A DNA stretch of 45,980 nt. Source: Burkholderiales bacterium. GTDB taxonomy: Bacteria > Pseudomonadota > Gammaproteobacteria > Burkholderiales > Burkholderiaceae_D. Where the stretch lies: the NCBI GenBank assembly GCA_947451925.1, contig CANGAW010000019.1:1-45980 (forward strand), given 5' to 3'. The notes beneath the pieces are model-generated. The model made no database searches. It was given only the letters and a program-made list of their open reading frames with translations, and was not told where the DNA came from. Every line of letters begins with the position of its first letter. The stretch's first letter is position 1. Of the stretch, positions 1-9,172 are shown piece by piece. The position numbers and the translations under genes were made by a program.

Positions 1-1920
1 GACGGCCACATCGGAGGCCGAATCAAGGACTGCCTGCAACATGGCAGAAGTGCTGGCCATGGCTTCTTCAGCCAGCTTTTGGGTGGTGATGTCGATATTG
101 GTGCCCGAGAGACGTAAAGGATTGCCGTTCGCGTCACGCGCTGAAATTTTGGCCAGCGTATGCACCCAGACCCAGTGACCATCCTTGTGCCGCATTCTCA
201 CCTGCGTATCAAGTGCATCCGTCAGGCCGGCAAAATAATCCTCAATCATTTGGTTGCTCATCACCAGATCGTCTGGATGACAAATCCCGGCCCAGCTTTC
301 CGTGTTCAGCGGCATCAGCTCTGGCAGGGTGTAACCAATCATTTCAACCCAGCGTTCATTGCAGTCAATATGCCCGCTTTGCACATCCAGCTCCCAGGTA
401 CCGGCCCCGGTACCCATGATGATGTTGCTCAGGTTTTGACGTTCTTGCTGCAATGCTTCCTGTGCTTCACGTGCAGCACTGATATCAATGCGGATGGATA
501 CATATTTTTCGATGCCATGCTCATTGAAAATAGGAACTACCACCACATCGACCCAATACATGGAACCATTTTTGGCCCGGTTGCCCACCACACTGCGCCA
601 GACACCGCCATTACTGACGACATGCCACATGTCATCCCAAAAACCATCGGGTTGGACATCTGATTTGAGAATGCGGTGATTTTGCCCCATCAATTCTGCA
701 TTGCTGTAGCCCGTCAATTTAGAGAACAGGGCATTGGCAAAAATGATGTTGCCGTCCCTGTCGGTAATGGACACGGAGAGGTTCTGGTCCAGTGCATACA
801 AGAGGTCGCGGGTTTCTTTGAGCGAGTTACGCAAATCCATGGTCATGTTGTTAACCAGTGCTTGCGAACGCGCGCGTCCTGACAACAGCAACCAGATAAT
901 CGATGACAACAACAGACTCAGAAACGATCCTGAAGTGACAATGATGCGCGCAGTAATCGTACTGTCTTCAAGCGATTGAAAATAAGGCGTGCTGCCGGTG
1001 TGCAGCGTAAATACACGCCCGCCGGCCTCGACGCGAACATCTTTGTGATATTTGCTCGTGTCGGCAAAATTACTCGGCGCGCCAACAGTCGCTTGTGTGA
1101 CATGCCCGTTTTGATTGGAAAAAATCAGTCTGGCTTTGTTGATATCGAAGCCATCAAAAATTTCAAAATAAGAGCTGTTACTGGTTGCATTTTCGGTTGC
1201 CCTGAGCAGCGACCTTGCGTCGATCTGCGCATAAAAAATATGCTTCACCGCTGCACGACGTTGCTGCGCATCGGTCAAGACTGCGCCTGTTTTATAAACC
1301 GGCACGAAATACAAAAACCCAAGATCTTCTTGTTTTTCGTGTTTCATTGGCAGCGCCGCTGAAAGACTCGGCTCTCCCGTGTCAATCGCTCGTTCGATCG
1401 CCTCGCGCAATTGCGGGTTAACTCCCAGGTCGCGACCGGCTTCGCCGGCAAAAGCTTGATAAGGCTCGATCAGACTGACGACATACAAATCCGGCGCATC
1501 GCCTTTTGTCTGCAATTCAAAATCGGGCGCTTTGTCAGACGCACCAACTTTCAAATTGGGCAAATCACTGCGTGCAATGCGCTCGACTACACCAAAGCCC
1601 TGCACGCCAGGGTAATCCGTCGACAAATTCAGTGCAGTTACATAATCACTGAAAACTTGCCAGCTCAATTCCCCGAGACTGGCATCTAGACCAACAACCC
1701 CACGCAAACCGAACAGTACATGACCAAACTGAGTCTCCAGCGTGTCGGTTAAATGCTCAAGTCGCTCTTCATACTCAACCCGGACACTGATCAATTTTTT
1801 ATTGTTATAGAAAGCCAGACAGGAAGCCGTAAGCGCCAAGCCTACGAGTAAAAACAAGAGTGCCCATAACAACGGTTTTTTGGCAGAAAGAGCTGAATCA
1901 GTCTTTTGAATGGAACGCAT
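1..1920 (-). CDS. CHASE-PAS-PAS membrane sensor protein, C-terminus beyond window
   Basis: The reading frame is open from the ATG at 1920 to the window edge (640 codons), so the output domain is not visible. Residues 18-38 form a transmembrane helix. Residues about 45-300 are a periplasmic CHASE domain with the typical YPGVQGFG motif at 103-110. A second helix lies near 325-347. Two PAS/PAC units follow (about 372-490 and 495-612), and a third PAS begins near 626. CHASE domains sense small extracellular ligands; this layout usually ends in GGDEF/EAL or a histidine kinase, and I cannot tell which. No good Shine-Dalgarno sequence precedes the start, and the upstream DNA is very AT-rich. Call by motif recognition; ligand unknown. 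Confidence 0.85.
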   Translation of the reverse strand, partial: MRSIQKTDSALSAKKPLLWALLFLLVGLALTASCLAFYNNKKLISVRVEYEERLEHLTDTLETQFGHVLFGLRGVVGLDASLGELSWQVFSDYVTALNLSTDYPGVQGFGVVERIARSDLPNLKVGASDKAPDFELQTKGDAPDLYVVSLIEPYQAFAGEAGRDLGVNPQLREAIERAIDTGEPSLSAALPMKHEKQEDLGFLYFVPVYKTGAVLTDAQQRRAAVKHIFYAQIDARSLLRATENATSNSSYFEIFDGFDINKARLIFSNQNGHVTQATVGAPSNFADTSKYHKDVRVEAGGRVFTLHTGSTPYFQSLEDSTITARIIVTSGSFLSLLLSSIIWLLLSGRARSQALVNNMTMDLRNSLKETRDLLYALDQNLSVSITDRDGNIIFANALFSKLTGYSNAELMGQNHRILKSDVQPDGFWDDMWHVVSNGGVWRSVVGNRAKNGSMYWVDVVVVPIFNEHGIEKYVSIRIDISAAREAQEALQQERQNLSNIIMGTGAGTWELDVQSGHIDCNERWVEMIGYTLPELMPLNTESWAGICHPDDLVMSNQMIEDYFAGLTDALDTQVRMRHKDGHWVWVHTLAKISARDANGNPLRLSGTNIDITTQKLAEEAMASTSAMLQAVLDSASDVAV

Positions 1921-2261
1921 GAATTTATAATTTTTATTATTAGAATAAAAACATCACCACGTACAAAGATAAAGTATCCATACATCTTAAATTTAATTAT
2001 AAATAAAATTTTCACTTTAGGATATTTTTTACTTATATTAAAAATATCGAAGAGTGGAAGCGCTTATCGATGACAGCGCCGGGAGCGTAGTGGGGATTCC
2101 GGACTACAAGCAGTCCGCCAATGCAGCTACATCACATACAGGTGGTGATGGTAGCGATTGAGGCGCTCTTCACGCAGCTACCGTCGTCCCGATGAAAATC
2201 GGGACCCAGTGACTTACTTCTGATTTTTTTATTGGATAAAAACGAAAAAAAACGGCCTGAT
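1921..2261. other. intergenic region, AT-rich half plus GC-richer remnant
   Basis: Positions 1921-2050 are strongly AT-rich and probably hold the promoter of the sensor gene. Positions 2051-2181 are clearly more GC-rich and contain a short plus-strand frame (GTG at 2054 to TGA at 2159-2161, 35 residues) with coding-like composition but no recognisable family. It may be a gene remnant. The end holds the hairpin repeat at 2182-2215. Confidence 0.4.
2182..2215. repeat. degenerate copy of dispersed hairpin repeat
   Basis: The core is a perfect stem of 8 bp (GTCCCGAT / ATCGGGAC) closed by a GAAA loop, flanked by CGTC and CCAGTGACTT. The same flanks and layout occur in each arm of the inverted repeat at 30107-30201, so this is a related single-arm copy. 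Such CGTC-CCCGG-CCGGGA-CCAGTG elements are commonly dispersed in proteobacterial intergenic DNA. It lies just past the stop of the minus-strand gene at 2262 and could protect its mRNA end. Confidence 0.6.
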
Positions 2262-3500
2262 TTACTCCTCACCAGCATCCGACGCATCGATTTCCAATTT
2301 GGATTCAGAATCAGAAACTGCATTATCCGCAACAAAACTACTGTCCGGATTTCTGACTGGTTTAAGCGTGTGCGAAGGGAGATTTTCAATCGGCGCTGTA
2401 AGATTGACCTGGATGCCAAGTTCATTCAATCGTTTTTCAAAGGTCGCCAACATATCTGCAGGCATGAATTGCTTGTTATCGTCTAAAAAAGAAGCCAGAG
2501 ATGTCAGCATTGCTTTTTGATTCGCATTAGGACGGCTTGATCCCTCATAAAAATGCAAAAAAACATTCAAGGCCTGTTTGAAATCTCGTAATAAGAAGCT
2601 ATCTATTGCCATCGGCAGTGACAACACTCTTCCATCAGGATTCTTTTCAAGTTCAACTTCAAATTTTTGATAAATCGGGACCGCTTCCGTCATTATTTTT
2701 GTTAACAAATTCTTCAATTCCTCCTTTGGCATTGGTGATGGATCCCGCACCAGCAATCCCTGTATTTCTTTGAGCGCTTTGATCACATTTATTGCACCCT
2801 GCTCCACTGTAGATGGATTGAGCTTTGCCAACAAATCATTCACGGCGTTTTGCAAATATGTTTTCTCTTCCTGCGTAATATTTTTAATTTCGGAAAAATA
2901 ATATTTGCTGACAACGAAGATATCCTGATCAGTTTTCTGGTGAACCGATGATGACTGGTAAGACGAAGTATTTTCTTCAAATCTGTTAATGACGCCAGTT
3001 TTATAAGCAGTCAATTGTTGCGGCGTTTTGGATGCCGATTGTTTAGGCATGCTTCTGTCGTATTCAAGATTTTGATTTTTAAGAAGTTTCGTAAGTTGAT
3101 GATTTAAATCTAAGGACGAGGCAAAGTTTTTATTGGTAAAACCAAACGAAATATTTTCAGAAAAACTATATGTTTGATTGTGTGCATCAAACGCATTAGG
3201 TTTGATAAATACCTCGGGTGATTTTTCATGCTGTTTTTTAATGTTACTAAAAATCTGCCTAAGCATCATTGCATCAAGCTTTCCACAAGTTTGATCAACA
3301 TTCTCCCTGACCCATTGCTCAGCTGGTTTGATCCGGCTATCAGCCGCATTTTTGATCGCGTAATACAGCTGTTTAAATGGGTTAATGGTTTTTGCCCTCT
3401 GATAAATCTGAACAAATTGATCGCCATTTTCAGCTACTTTTGTTTTGGCCAAAATGGGGCCACTTCCCTGCAAATTTTGTACAGTGACTTTCATTGCCAT
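2262..3500 (-). CDS. hypothetical protein, 413 aa, possibly sigma-54 controlled
   Basis: I recognise no family. The frame could start at 3584, but AGGAAAGGA at 3501-3509 is a strong ribosome binding site for the ATGs at 3500 or 3494, and a sigma-54-like promoter overlaps the longer reading. I therefore chose the short form, which begins MAMKVTVQNL. The protein has no signal peptide or membrane helix. It is Lys/Gln/Asn-rich and mostly helical, with an acidic tail ending in AGEE. Its middle is rich in Ser, Asn and Gln. Codon use is more AT-rich than that of the catabolic operon beside it. The possible sigma-54 promoter hints at a link to motility, but that is inference. Confidence 0.6.
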   Translation of the reverse strand: MAMKVTVQNLQGSGPILAKTKVAENGDQFVQIYQRAKTINPFKQLYYAIKNAADSRIKPAEQWVRENVDQTCGKLDAMMLRQIFSNIKKQHEKSPEVFIKPNAFDAHNQTYSFSENISFGFTNKNFASSLDLNHQLTKLLKNQNLEYDRSMPKQSASKTPQQLTAYKTGVINRFEENTSSYQSSSVHQKTDQDIFVVSKYYFSEIKNITQEEKTYLQNAVNDLLAKLNPSTVEQGAINVIKALKEIQGLLVRDPSPMPKEELKNLLTKIMTEAVPIYQKFEVELEKNPDGRVLSLPMAIDSFLLRDFKQALNVFLHFYEGSSRPNANQKAMLTSLASFLDDNKQFMPADMLATFEKRLNELGIQVNLTAPIENLPSHTLKPVRNPDSSFVADNAVSDSESKLEIDASDAGEE

Positions 3501-3563
3501 TCCTTTCCTGAGCCATAAGAAATAGGTAACGACAAAACAAAAGAATAGGACGCAAGAAAACCC

Positions 3564-3580
3564 TGCAATGCTTGGGCCAT
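3564..3580 (-). promoter_or_regulatory. candidate sigma-54 promoter of the 413-aa gene
   Basis: On the minus strand the site reads TGGC-N7-TTGC, with the required GG-N10-GC spacing. The start codon lies about 65-70 bp downstream. The match is weaker than those at 29964, 35229 and 36502 because the ACG after TGGC is missing. Confidence 0.45.
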
Positions 3581-3616
3581 GCACTATTAAGTCGCGCTAA
3601 AAGCAACAGCGAAGCA

Positions 3617-3647
3617 CAAAAAAATAGCCGCCAAAAAGGCGGCTATT
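3617..3647 (-). terminator. rho-independent terminator of the hydroquinone operon
   Basis: A perfect 10-bp stem (AATAGCCGCC / GGCGGCTATT) with a 5-nt loop is followed on the minus strand by a run of T. It lies 25 bp past the stop of the intradiol dioxygenase gene and closes the ten-gene operon. Confidence 0.9.
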
Positions 3648-3671
3648 GATTAGTAAATTTTCAAGACCAGA

Positions 3672-4532
3672 CTAGCTTGCCTGCATCGAAAACTCATACG
3701 CCATCGTCCAGTACGGCTGTGACAACTGCCGGCCATCCGGCGCTGTGCCGGCAGCATGTTGTGCAAACTGCCCAACCAGCGAAGGCCGCACGCCAAACAC
3801 CACGTCCGAATCCAGATACTGGTCGCCCTCACGGAAAATATGCGTGACCAAGGGCTGATGTCCTGCCGACTCGATCAGAAAATGAATATGCGCGGGTCGC
3901 CACGGATGACGTGCGCTCGACAACAGCATCTGGCCAACCGGACCATCGGTGGGTACCGGGTAGGCTTCGGGCAGCACGCTCCAGAAAGCGAAACAACCTT
4001 GTGCATCGGTCTCGATGATGCCGCGTGCCCGACGCTGCGTTTCCAGTTCACTGCGCTGCACGTCATACAGGCCTTCCGCATCGGCCTGCCAGATATCAAT
4101 TTTGGCATGCGACAGCGGCTTGCCCTCTGCAGACAAGACACGGCCACTGACATACAGCGGCTCACCCGGCGCGCCGTTGGACAGATCACTGCCATTGGCC
4201 AGCGCTGGCGCGTCTGGCGTGTGGAAAGGTCCCAGCACCGTGGCTTCGGTGGCGCCATGCTGCGCACCGTCATGCATGGCCACGAGCAGCATCGACAAAC
4301 CGAGAGTGTCTGAGAGCAAAATAAATTCCTGCCGCACGTCGTCACATTTCTGGCCTGTGGCAGTTAAAAACTGTATGCCTGCCATCCACTCTGCTTCGGT
4401 CAATTGCGTCTCTTGCGCAAAGGCGTGCAGATGCCTGACCAGTGACTGCATCAGTTGTTTCAGCCGCGGGTTGTCGCATTGCGCGAAGCTGGCAACGGCA
4501 GCCTCGGTGATGGCTTGGGGTGAAAACGTCAT
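3672..4532 (-). CDS. intradiol dioxygenase, hydroxyquinol 1,2-dioxygenase type
   Basis: The 286-residue protein has the family's usual length. The N-terminal helical dimerisation domain is followed by ATEATVLGPFH (95-104 region), typical of hydroxyquinol dioxygenases, and then the catalytic beta-sandwich. The four Fe(III) ligands are all present: Tyr156 (GLYDVQ), Tyr191 (AYPVPTDGP), His215 and His217 (RPAHIHF). The enzyme should split hydroxyquinol (1,2,4-trihydroxybenzene) between the vicinal hydroxyls to maleylacetate, the substrate of the reductase encoded earlier in the operon. Catechol activity cannot be excluded. Its ATG directly follows the permease stop codon (TAAATG), so translation is coupled. 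It is the last gene before the terminator at 3617-3647. Confidence 0.88.
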   Translation of the reverse strand: MTFSPQAITEAAVASFAQCDNPRLKQLMQSLVRHLHAFAQETQLTEAEWMAGIQFLTATGQKCDDVRQEFILLSDTLGLSMLLVAMHDGAQHGATEATVLGPFHTPDAPALANGSDLSNGAPGEPLYVSGRVLSAEGKPLSHAKIDIWQADAEGLYDVQRSELETQRRARGIIETDAQGCFAFWSVLPEAYPVPTDGPVGQMLLSSARHPWRPAHIHFLIESAGHQPLVTHIFREGDQYLDSDVVFGVRPSLVGQFAQHAAGTAPDGRQLSQPYWTMAYEFSMQAS

Positions 4533-5528
4533 TTAATTCCTCGGTTTCAAAAATCGATGCGTGGGGAACAGAGACAGCCCGTAGCGCTTATGCAAAGCGC
4601 CCCACAGACCATCGCGGAAAAACAGCGTGACAACAATCGCCAGGCTGCCAAGCCCGACCAGATACCAGCTGCCATAGTCACTCAGGTATTTATTCAAAAA
4701 CCAGAACAGCAGTGCGCCCACAATCGGCCCTTCAATACGGCCGATGCCACCGATGACAACCATGAAAATCGCAAACGCGGTCCAGTTAACCGAGAACGCC
4801 GCGTCCGGCGAAATGCGCAGGTTGCTGACGAAATACAGCGCCCCTGCCAAACCGGCACCGGCAGCGGCAATCAGATACACCGCCAGCTTCATGCGATTGA
4901 CATCAATGCCTTGCGAAGCGGCAGCGACCGCATTGTCACGAATAGCCAGCAAGGCCAGGCCGCGTTTGGAACGCAAAAACAAATACACGCCCGCAACGGT
5001 GGCCACCACACAAGCCAGCGCAATCCAGTAAGTGGTGCTCTCGCGCACGGCCTTCTCTATGCCGCGCAAGGCTGTCAGCGAGGTGCCCGAGCCGCCGCCC
5101 ACCCAATGCAGGTTGGCAAAGGACAGCCGGAACACTTCGGCAATCACCCAGGTGCCAATGGCGAAATAGCCACCTTGCAAACGAAAAGCCAGAAAGGAAA
5201 CCGGCCAGGCAATCAGGGCCGTGGCTGCCGCTGCAAGCGGGATGGCAACGAAAGGATTGACCCCTGCTTCATTACCCAGAATGAGCATGATGTAGCCGCC
5301 AAAACCAAAGAAGGCTTGCTGGCCGATACTGACCATGCCGCCGTAACCGGCAAGCAGATTCCACATCATCGCAAAGACAAAGTAGCAGGCAATCTCGACC
5401 ACTTCGCGCATCCAGCTTGATTCGCCCCACCAGGGCAGCGAGATGGCAATGGCCAGCACGACCATCGTCAGCGCAGGTAAAGCGGCGCTGAACTGGTTGC
5501 TGCGGATGACTTCGTAGGGTTTGTTCAT
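4533..5528 (-). CDS. livM: ABC transporter permease, LivM family
   Basis: This 331-residue, highly hydrophobic protein has about nine membrane segments and the LivM-type core: YFVFAMMWNLLAGYGGMVSIGQ near 47-68 and the cytoplasmic loop around LLAIRDNAVAAASQGID that docks on the ATPases. It is the second inner-membrane channel subunit of a branched-chain-amino-acid-type (HAAT) importer. The gene lies inside the hydroquinone degradation operon, 47 bp after the LivH-like gene and directly before the dioxygenase gene. The cargo is therefore more likely an aromatic acid or phenol than leucine; that is inference from context. The liv symbol denotes family only. Confidence 0.88.
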   Translation of the reverse strand: MNKPYEVIRSNQFSAALPALTMVVLAIAISLPWWGESSWMREVVEIACYFVFAMMWNLLAGYGGMVSIGQQAFFGFGGYIMLILGNEAGVNPFVAIPLAAAATALIAWPVSFLAFRLQGGYFAIGTWVIAEVFRLSFANLHWVGGGSGTSLTALRGIEKAVRESTTYWIALACVVATVAGVYLFLRSKRGLALLAIRDNAVAAASQGIDVNRMKLAVYLIAAAGAGLAGALYFVSNLRISPDAAFSVNWTAFAIFMVVIGGIGRIEGPIVGALLFWFLNKYLSDYGSWYLVGLGSLAIVVTLFFRDGLWGALHKRYGLSLFPTHRFLKPRN

Positions 5529-5575
5529 ATTTTTCTAGTCCATCACGGAAGACAGTAAGGCCTTACGTCTTTGTT

Positions 5576-6442
5576 TTATCCTCGCGTCTTGGGAAACAAT
5601 CCCTGCGGCCTGACCAGCAACACAAACAAAAACATCAGATGCCCGAACCAGATACCCCAGCCCGGGTCCAGACGAAAGCCGATCTGCTGCGTCACGCCCA
5701 GCAGTAAAGCACCAAGCAGCGTACCCCAGAACGAACCCATGCCACCGATGATGACGGCCTCAAAAGCAAAGAGCAAAATCAGCGGGCCATCTGAGGGCGC
5801 AACAGTTGTACGCATCGCCTGCAAGGTGCCGGCCAGCGAAATCAGTACAAACGCAATGCCGGTTGCCTGCGCATAAACCTTGTTGGGTTTGAGTCCCATT
5901 AGTTGCGCGGCTTCACGGTCATCTGACACCGCACGAAATGATCTGCCCAGCGCCGTGTAAGAAAACAAAGCCTGCAACAATGCGGTGGCAACCACGGCGA
6001 CGGCAAAGGTCAGCAGCGGCAGGGAACCGACGGTGATGCTGCCGATTGAAAAACTCGCCAGTGCCAACGGACCCGCATCCAATGAGCGCGGATCAGCGGA
6101 ATAGATTTCCAGCAGCAGGTTCTGAATGATAATGGCCAGACCGAATGTCACCACCAGCGAGGGCAAGGCGTCCCGCCCCAGCGTGCCGTTCAATACAAAA
6201 CGCTGCAACGCGTAGCCAAACAAAAACGCCAGCGGCGCAATCAGCAGCAAGGCCAGCCCCGGCGAAAGTCCGGTGGCAGCAACCAGGCTGATGGAAAAAA
6301 ATCCACCCAAAATAATGAAGTCGCCCTGCGCGGTATTGGTCAGCCGCATGACGCCAAACATCAGCGACTGGCCCAGCGCAAACAGCGCATACAGTCCGCC
6401 AAGCAGCAAGCCTTGTAAAAAAATCTCTGTCATGCTGGTCAT
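5576..6442 (-). CDS. livH: ABC transporter permease, LivH family
   Basis: This 288-residue integral membrane protein contains the LivH features LLLGGLYALFALGQSLMFG at the N-terminus, and RAVSDDREAAQLMG as the coupling loop. It forms the channel together with the LivM-type subunit. The ATG at 6442 overlaps the preceding LivF stop (ATGA), which implies translational coupling. A second ATG at 6433 is an equally possible start. The operon context suggests uptake of an aromatic substrate or precursor for the hydroquinone pathway. Confidence 0.88.
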   Translation of the reverse strand: MTSMTEIFLQGLLLGGLYALFALGQSLMFGVMRLTNTAQGDFIILGGFFSISLVAATGLSPGLALLLIAPLAFLFGYALQRFVLNGTLGRDALPSLVVTFGLAIIIQNLLLEIYSADPRSLDAGPLALASFSIGSITVGSLPLLTFAVAVVATALLQALFSYTALGRSFRAVSDDREAAQLMGLKPNKVYAQATGIAFVLISLAGTLQAMRTTVAPSDGPLILLFAFEAVIIGGMGSFWGTLLGALLLGVTQQIGFRLDPGWGIWFGHLMFLFVLLVRPQGLFPKTRG

Positions 6443-7134
6443 ATCCCGAAGTAGGCTTTACTGATCTGCTCGCGCGTGAGTTCACCCGATTTGCCTTCGA
6501 GTGACACGCGCCCTTCTTGCAGGCACACCACCCGTGACGACACCTGCATGGCCAGCTGCACATCCTGCTCCACAATCAGCAAGGACATGCCATCGTCCAT
6601 GATAGCTGGCAGGGACGCATAAATTTCACGAATCACCACCGGTGCCAGACCTAATGAAATTTCGTCGCACAACAACAAGCGCGGATTGCTCATCAGCCCG
6701 CGGCCAATCGCCACCATCTGCTGCTGGCCACCCGACAACGAAGTGCCGGGCATGTGCCGCTTCTCTTTCAGGATCGGAAATAAATCAAAAACGCGCTGCA
6801 CATTCCACGCGCCCTTGCGGCCCGACAGCGCGCCCATTAATAAATTTTCTTCAACGGTCAGGCTGGGAAACAGTCGCCGGCCTTCCGGTACCAGCGCAAT
6901 GCCCAGTTTGACGATGTCGGCGGCGTCCAGTGCAGGCAGCGACTGCCCGTCGAATTCCAGCGTGCCCGTCCGCAGCGGCAACAGGCCGGTGATGGTTTTC
7001 AGGAAGGTGGATTTACCGGCGCCATTGGCACCAATCAGCGCCACCACTTCGCCGGCTGCGAGATGAAAATCGACACCGAACAAGGCCTGCGCATCGCCAT
7101 AGGAAGCGGTAATGCCCTCTGCACGTAACAGCAT
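6439..7134 (-). CDS. livF: ABC transporter ATP-binding protein, LivF family
   Basis: The 231-residue ATPase has Walker A (GANGAGKST), signature (LSGGQQQM) and Walker B (LLLCDEISLGLAP) motifs followed by the switch region. Its size and the C-terminal VCLQEGRVSLEGKSGEL segment fit LivF. It powers the importer together with the LivG-type subunit. It overlaps the livG stop by 1 nt and the livH start by 4 nt, so the three are tightly coupled. The substrate is unproven; its place in the hydroquinone operon argues for an aromatic cargo. Confidence 0.9.
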   Translation of the reverse strand: MLLRAEGITASYGDAQALFGVDFHLAAGEVVALIGANGAGKSTFLKTITGLLPLRTGTLEFDGQSLPALDAADIVKLGIALVPEGRRLFPSLTVEENLLMGALSGRKGAWNVQRVFDLFPILKEKRHMPGTSLSGGQQQMVAIGRGLMSNPRLLLCDEISLGLAPVVIREIYASLPAIMDDGMSLLIVEQDVQLAMQVSSRVVCLQEGRVSLEGKSGELTREQISKAYFGI

Positions 7135-7853
7135 CAGCTCTCCAGTCCCATATAGACGCGCCGCACTTCGGCATCCTGCATCACATCGTGCGGCAAGCCT
7201 TCACATAAAGTTTTGCCAAAATTTATGACCAGCAGTCTGTCGGCAATCGACAGCAGTGCATGCACCACATGCTCAATCCAGATCATGGTGATGCCGCTTT
7301 GCTTGATGCGTTTTAATTCCTCGACCAGTTCATGCGCTTCATGCTCGGTTAAGCCACCGGCGATTTCGTCGAGCAGCAGCAAGCGCGGCCGGGTCGACAA
7401 GGCGCGCGCCAACTCCAGCCGTTTGCGGTTGAGTAAAGTCAGACTGCCTGCGGGCTGGTTGGCAAAGCGTTGCAGTCCGGTTTGCTGCAAGACCTGCCAG
7501 GCAATTTCCCAGGCTTCTTTTTCCGGGACCTGCGCACCAAAGCAGGCGGCGGTCACCAGGTTTTCAAACACGCTCATCGCGCCAAAGGGCTGCGGCACCT
7601 GATAGGAACGGCCAATACCGTCGCGACAGCGTTGAAATGGCGGCGTCGCGGTGATGCGACGGCCATCGAATTCGACTTCACCGGCATCGACTTTGACGTC
7701 GCCAGTGATCAGATTGAACAGCGTGGTTTTCCCGGCCCCGTTAGGGCCGAGAATACCGAGTACCTCGCCCTCGGTCACCGACAGTGAAATGTCGTCGGTG
7801 ACCTTTAAGGCGCCAAAGGATTTACTAACTCCTTGCAGGGCGAGCAATGCCAT
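7134..7853 (-). CDS. livG: ABC transporter ATP-binding protein, LivG family
   Basis: The 239-residue ATPase has Walker A (GPNGAGKTT), Walker B (LLLLDEIAGGL) and the LivG-type Q-loop region (GRSYQVPQPFG). The usual LSGGQ signature is replaced by a divergent SLTLLNRKRLELARAL segment. That is a common variant in transporters of this class found in aromatic operons. It starts 10 bp after the binding-protein gene and overlaps livF by 1 nt. It is the second ATPase of the importer heterodimer. Confidence 0.88.
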   Translation of the reverse strand: MALLALQGVSKSFGALKVTDDISLSVTEGEVLGILGPNGAGKTTLFNLITGDVKVDAGEVEFDGRRITATPPFQRCRDGIGRSYQVPQPFGAMSVFENLVTAACFGAQVPEKEAWEIAWQVLQQTGLQRFANQPAGSLTLLNRKRLELARALSTRPRLLLLDEIAGGLTEHEAHELVEELKRIKQSGITMIWIEHVVHALLSIADRLLVINFGKTLCEGLPHDVMQDAEVRRVYMGLES

Positions 7854-7863
7854 AAGACAGCGA

Positions 7864-9120
7864 TCAGTTCATCAAACGCAGCTTGCCGCCGGCAGGAATT
7901 GCCGGTGCAGCCTGATTGTTGACAATCGTCAGCTCATACTTGTGCTTGGTGCCCTTGTTCCATTGGCCCAGCACCAGCGGTGTTTTACTGACGTTCTTGA
8001 ACGGGCCCTGACCGCCCCACTTCACATCACCGACAATCGTTTTCAGCTTGGTGGCGGCTACCGCATCACGGATGTCGTTCGGCTTGACGGATTTGGCGCG
8101 CTTTAACGCATCGATCGCTACTTCAAACAGGCCATGGGCAAAGCCGATTGGCTGTGTCCACTGCTTGCCGGTGCTGGCTTCGTAGGACGCTGCCAACTCT
8201 TTGGCCGACTGCTTGGTCAGGCTGGACGCAAACGGATGCGACGGGCTCCACCAGACTTCGGTAGAAAGACCATCGCCGAGTTCGCCCAAGGCTTCAATCG
8301 CGCCCGGGAACAGCAGCGCTTTACCCAGCGTGATGACTTTCGGTTTGAAGCCTTGCTGACGTGCCTGGGTCAGGAAAGTTTTGGCGTCGGGCGGAATGAC
8401 GACACCAGTGACGATCTCGACATTATCCTTTTTGAACGCGGCAATTTGCGCCGAAAAATCTTGCGTGCCGTTCTGGAAGCGGCCCGGATCGGTCAGGGTA
8501 TAACCCATCGCTGACAGCGGTTTAGGGAAGCCCACTTCTTTGTCGCCCCAGGCATTGCCGTCACCATCGTTAGGGAACAAGCCGCCAACTTTTTTGTTGG
8601 TCTTGACGCTGTTCCAGCCATTGGTGAAGTTGCCGATCACGTCTTCCAGACCCCAGAAGATGTGATAGGTGAAGTTGAAACCTTTTGCCGGATCGCCCTT
8701 GCGGCCAAAGAACCAGGGCTGCCAGGGCACCACGCTGGAAATGCAAGGCATCTCGTTCAATTCGCAGACATCGCTGACCGGGTTGGCGGTCTCTGGCGTG
8801 CCAGCGGTAAGGATCAAGGCAACCTTGTCTTTCAAAATCAGATCGTTGGCCACTTCACCAGCACGATTCGGATTGGACTGGCTGTCTTTCAACACGATTT
8901 CAATCGCGTATTTTTTGCCGCCAACCGACACGCCGTCTTTGAACGCGGCCTTCATCTGTTCGATCACCCATTTGTCCGCTTCGCCAAATGGTGCCAGCGG
9001 GCCAGTCTGCGGGGATACATAACCAATCTTGATGCTGTCTGCAGCAAAAGCGACACCGGCCGTGCTTGCCAGTGCAGCAGCGGCCACACCCTGAATAAAA
9101 TTGCGTCTTGAGATTGCCAT
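7864..9120 (-). CDS. ABC transporter substrate-binding protein, Tat-exported, LivK-like
   Basis: The 418-residue periplasmic binding protein begins with a twin-arginine signal (ISRRNFIQG) and an Ala-rich stretch ending in AFA. The mature part starts DSIKIGYVSPQTGPLAPFG, the usual opening of type I amide/branched-chain/aromatic-acid receptors. GAAGGAGACGAG lies just upstream of the ATG. It should capture the transported solute and deliver it to the LivHM-type channel. Related receptors bind amino acids, amides, urea or aromatic acids. Placement between maleylacetate reductase and the transporter genes points to an aromatic ligand, but sequence alone does not prove this. Confidence 0.88.
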   Translation of the reverse strand: MAISRRNFIQGVAAAALASTAGVAFAADSIKIGYVSPQTGPLAPFGEADKWVIEQMKAAFKDGVSVGGKKYAIEIVLKDSQSNPNRAGEVANDLILKDKVALILTAGTPETANPVSDVCELNEMPCISSVVPWQPWFFGRKGDPAKGFNFTYHIFWGLEDVIGNFTNGWNSVKTNKKVGGLFPNDGDGNAWGDKEVGFPKPLSAMGYTLTDPGRFQNGTQDFSAQIAAFKKDNVEIVTGVVIPPDAKTFLTQARQQGFKPKVITLGKALLFPGAIEALGELGDGLSTEVWWSPSHPFASSLTKQSAKELAASYEASTGKQWTQPIGFAHGLFEVAIDALKRAKSVKPNDIRDAVAATKLKTIVGDVKWGGQGPFKNVSKTPLVLGQWNKGTKHKYELTIVNNQAAPAIPAGGKLRLMN

Positions 9121-9172
9121 GGTCTACTCGTCTCCTTCAGTTGAACTGCGTTGTTGTTTTAGACTTGAATTA

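Noticed and set aside
3501..3584. Longer start for the 413-aa protein (ATG at 3584, adds a hydrophobic N-terminus)
   Set aside because: No ribosome binding site before it, a strong one before 3500/3494, and a sigma-54-like promoter overlaps the extension.
3756..5420. Long plus-strand frames of 185 and 287 codons
   Set aside because: Shadows of the dioxygenase and LivM-type permease genes; composition typical of antisense reading.
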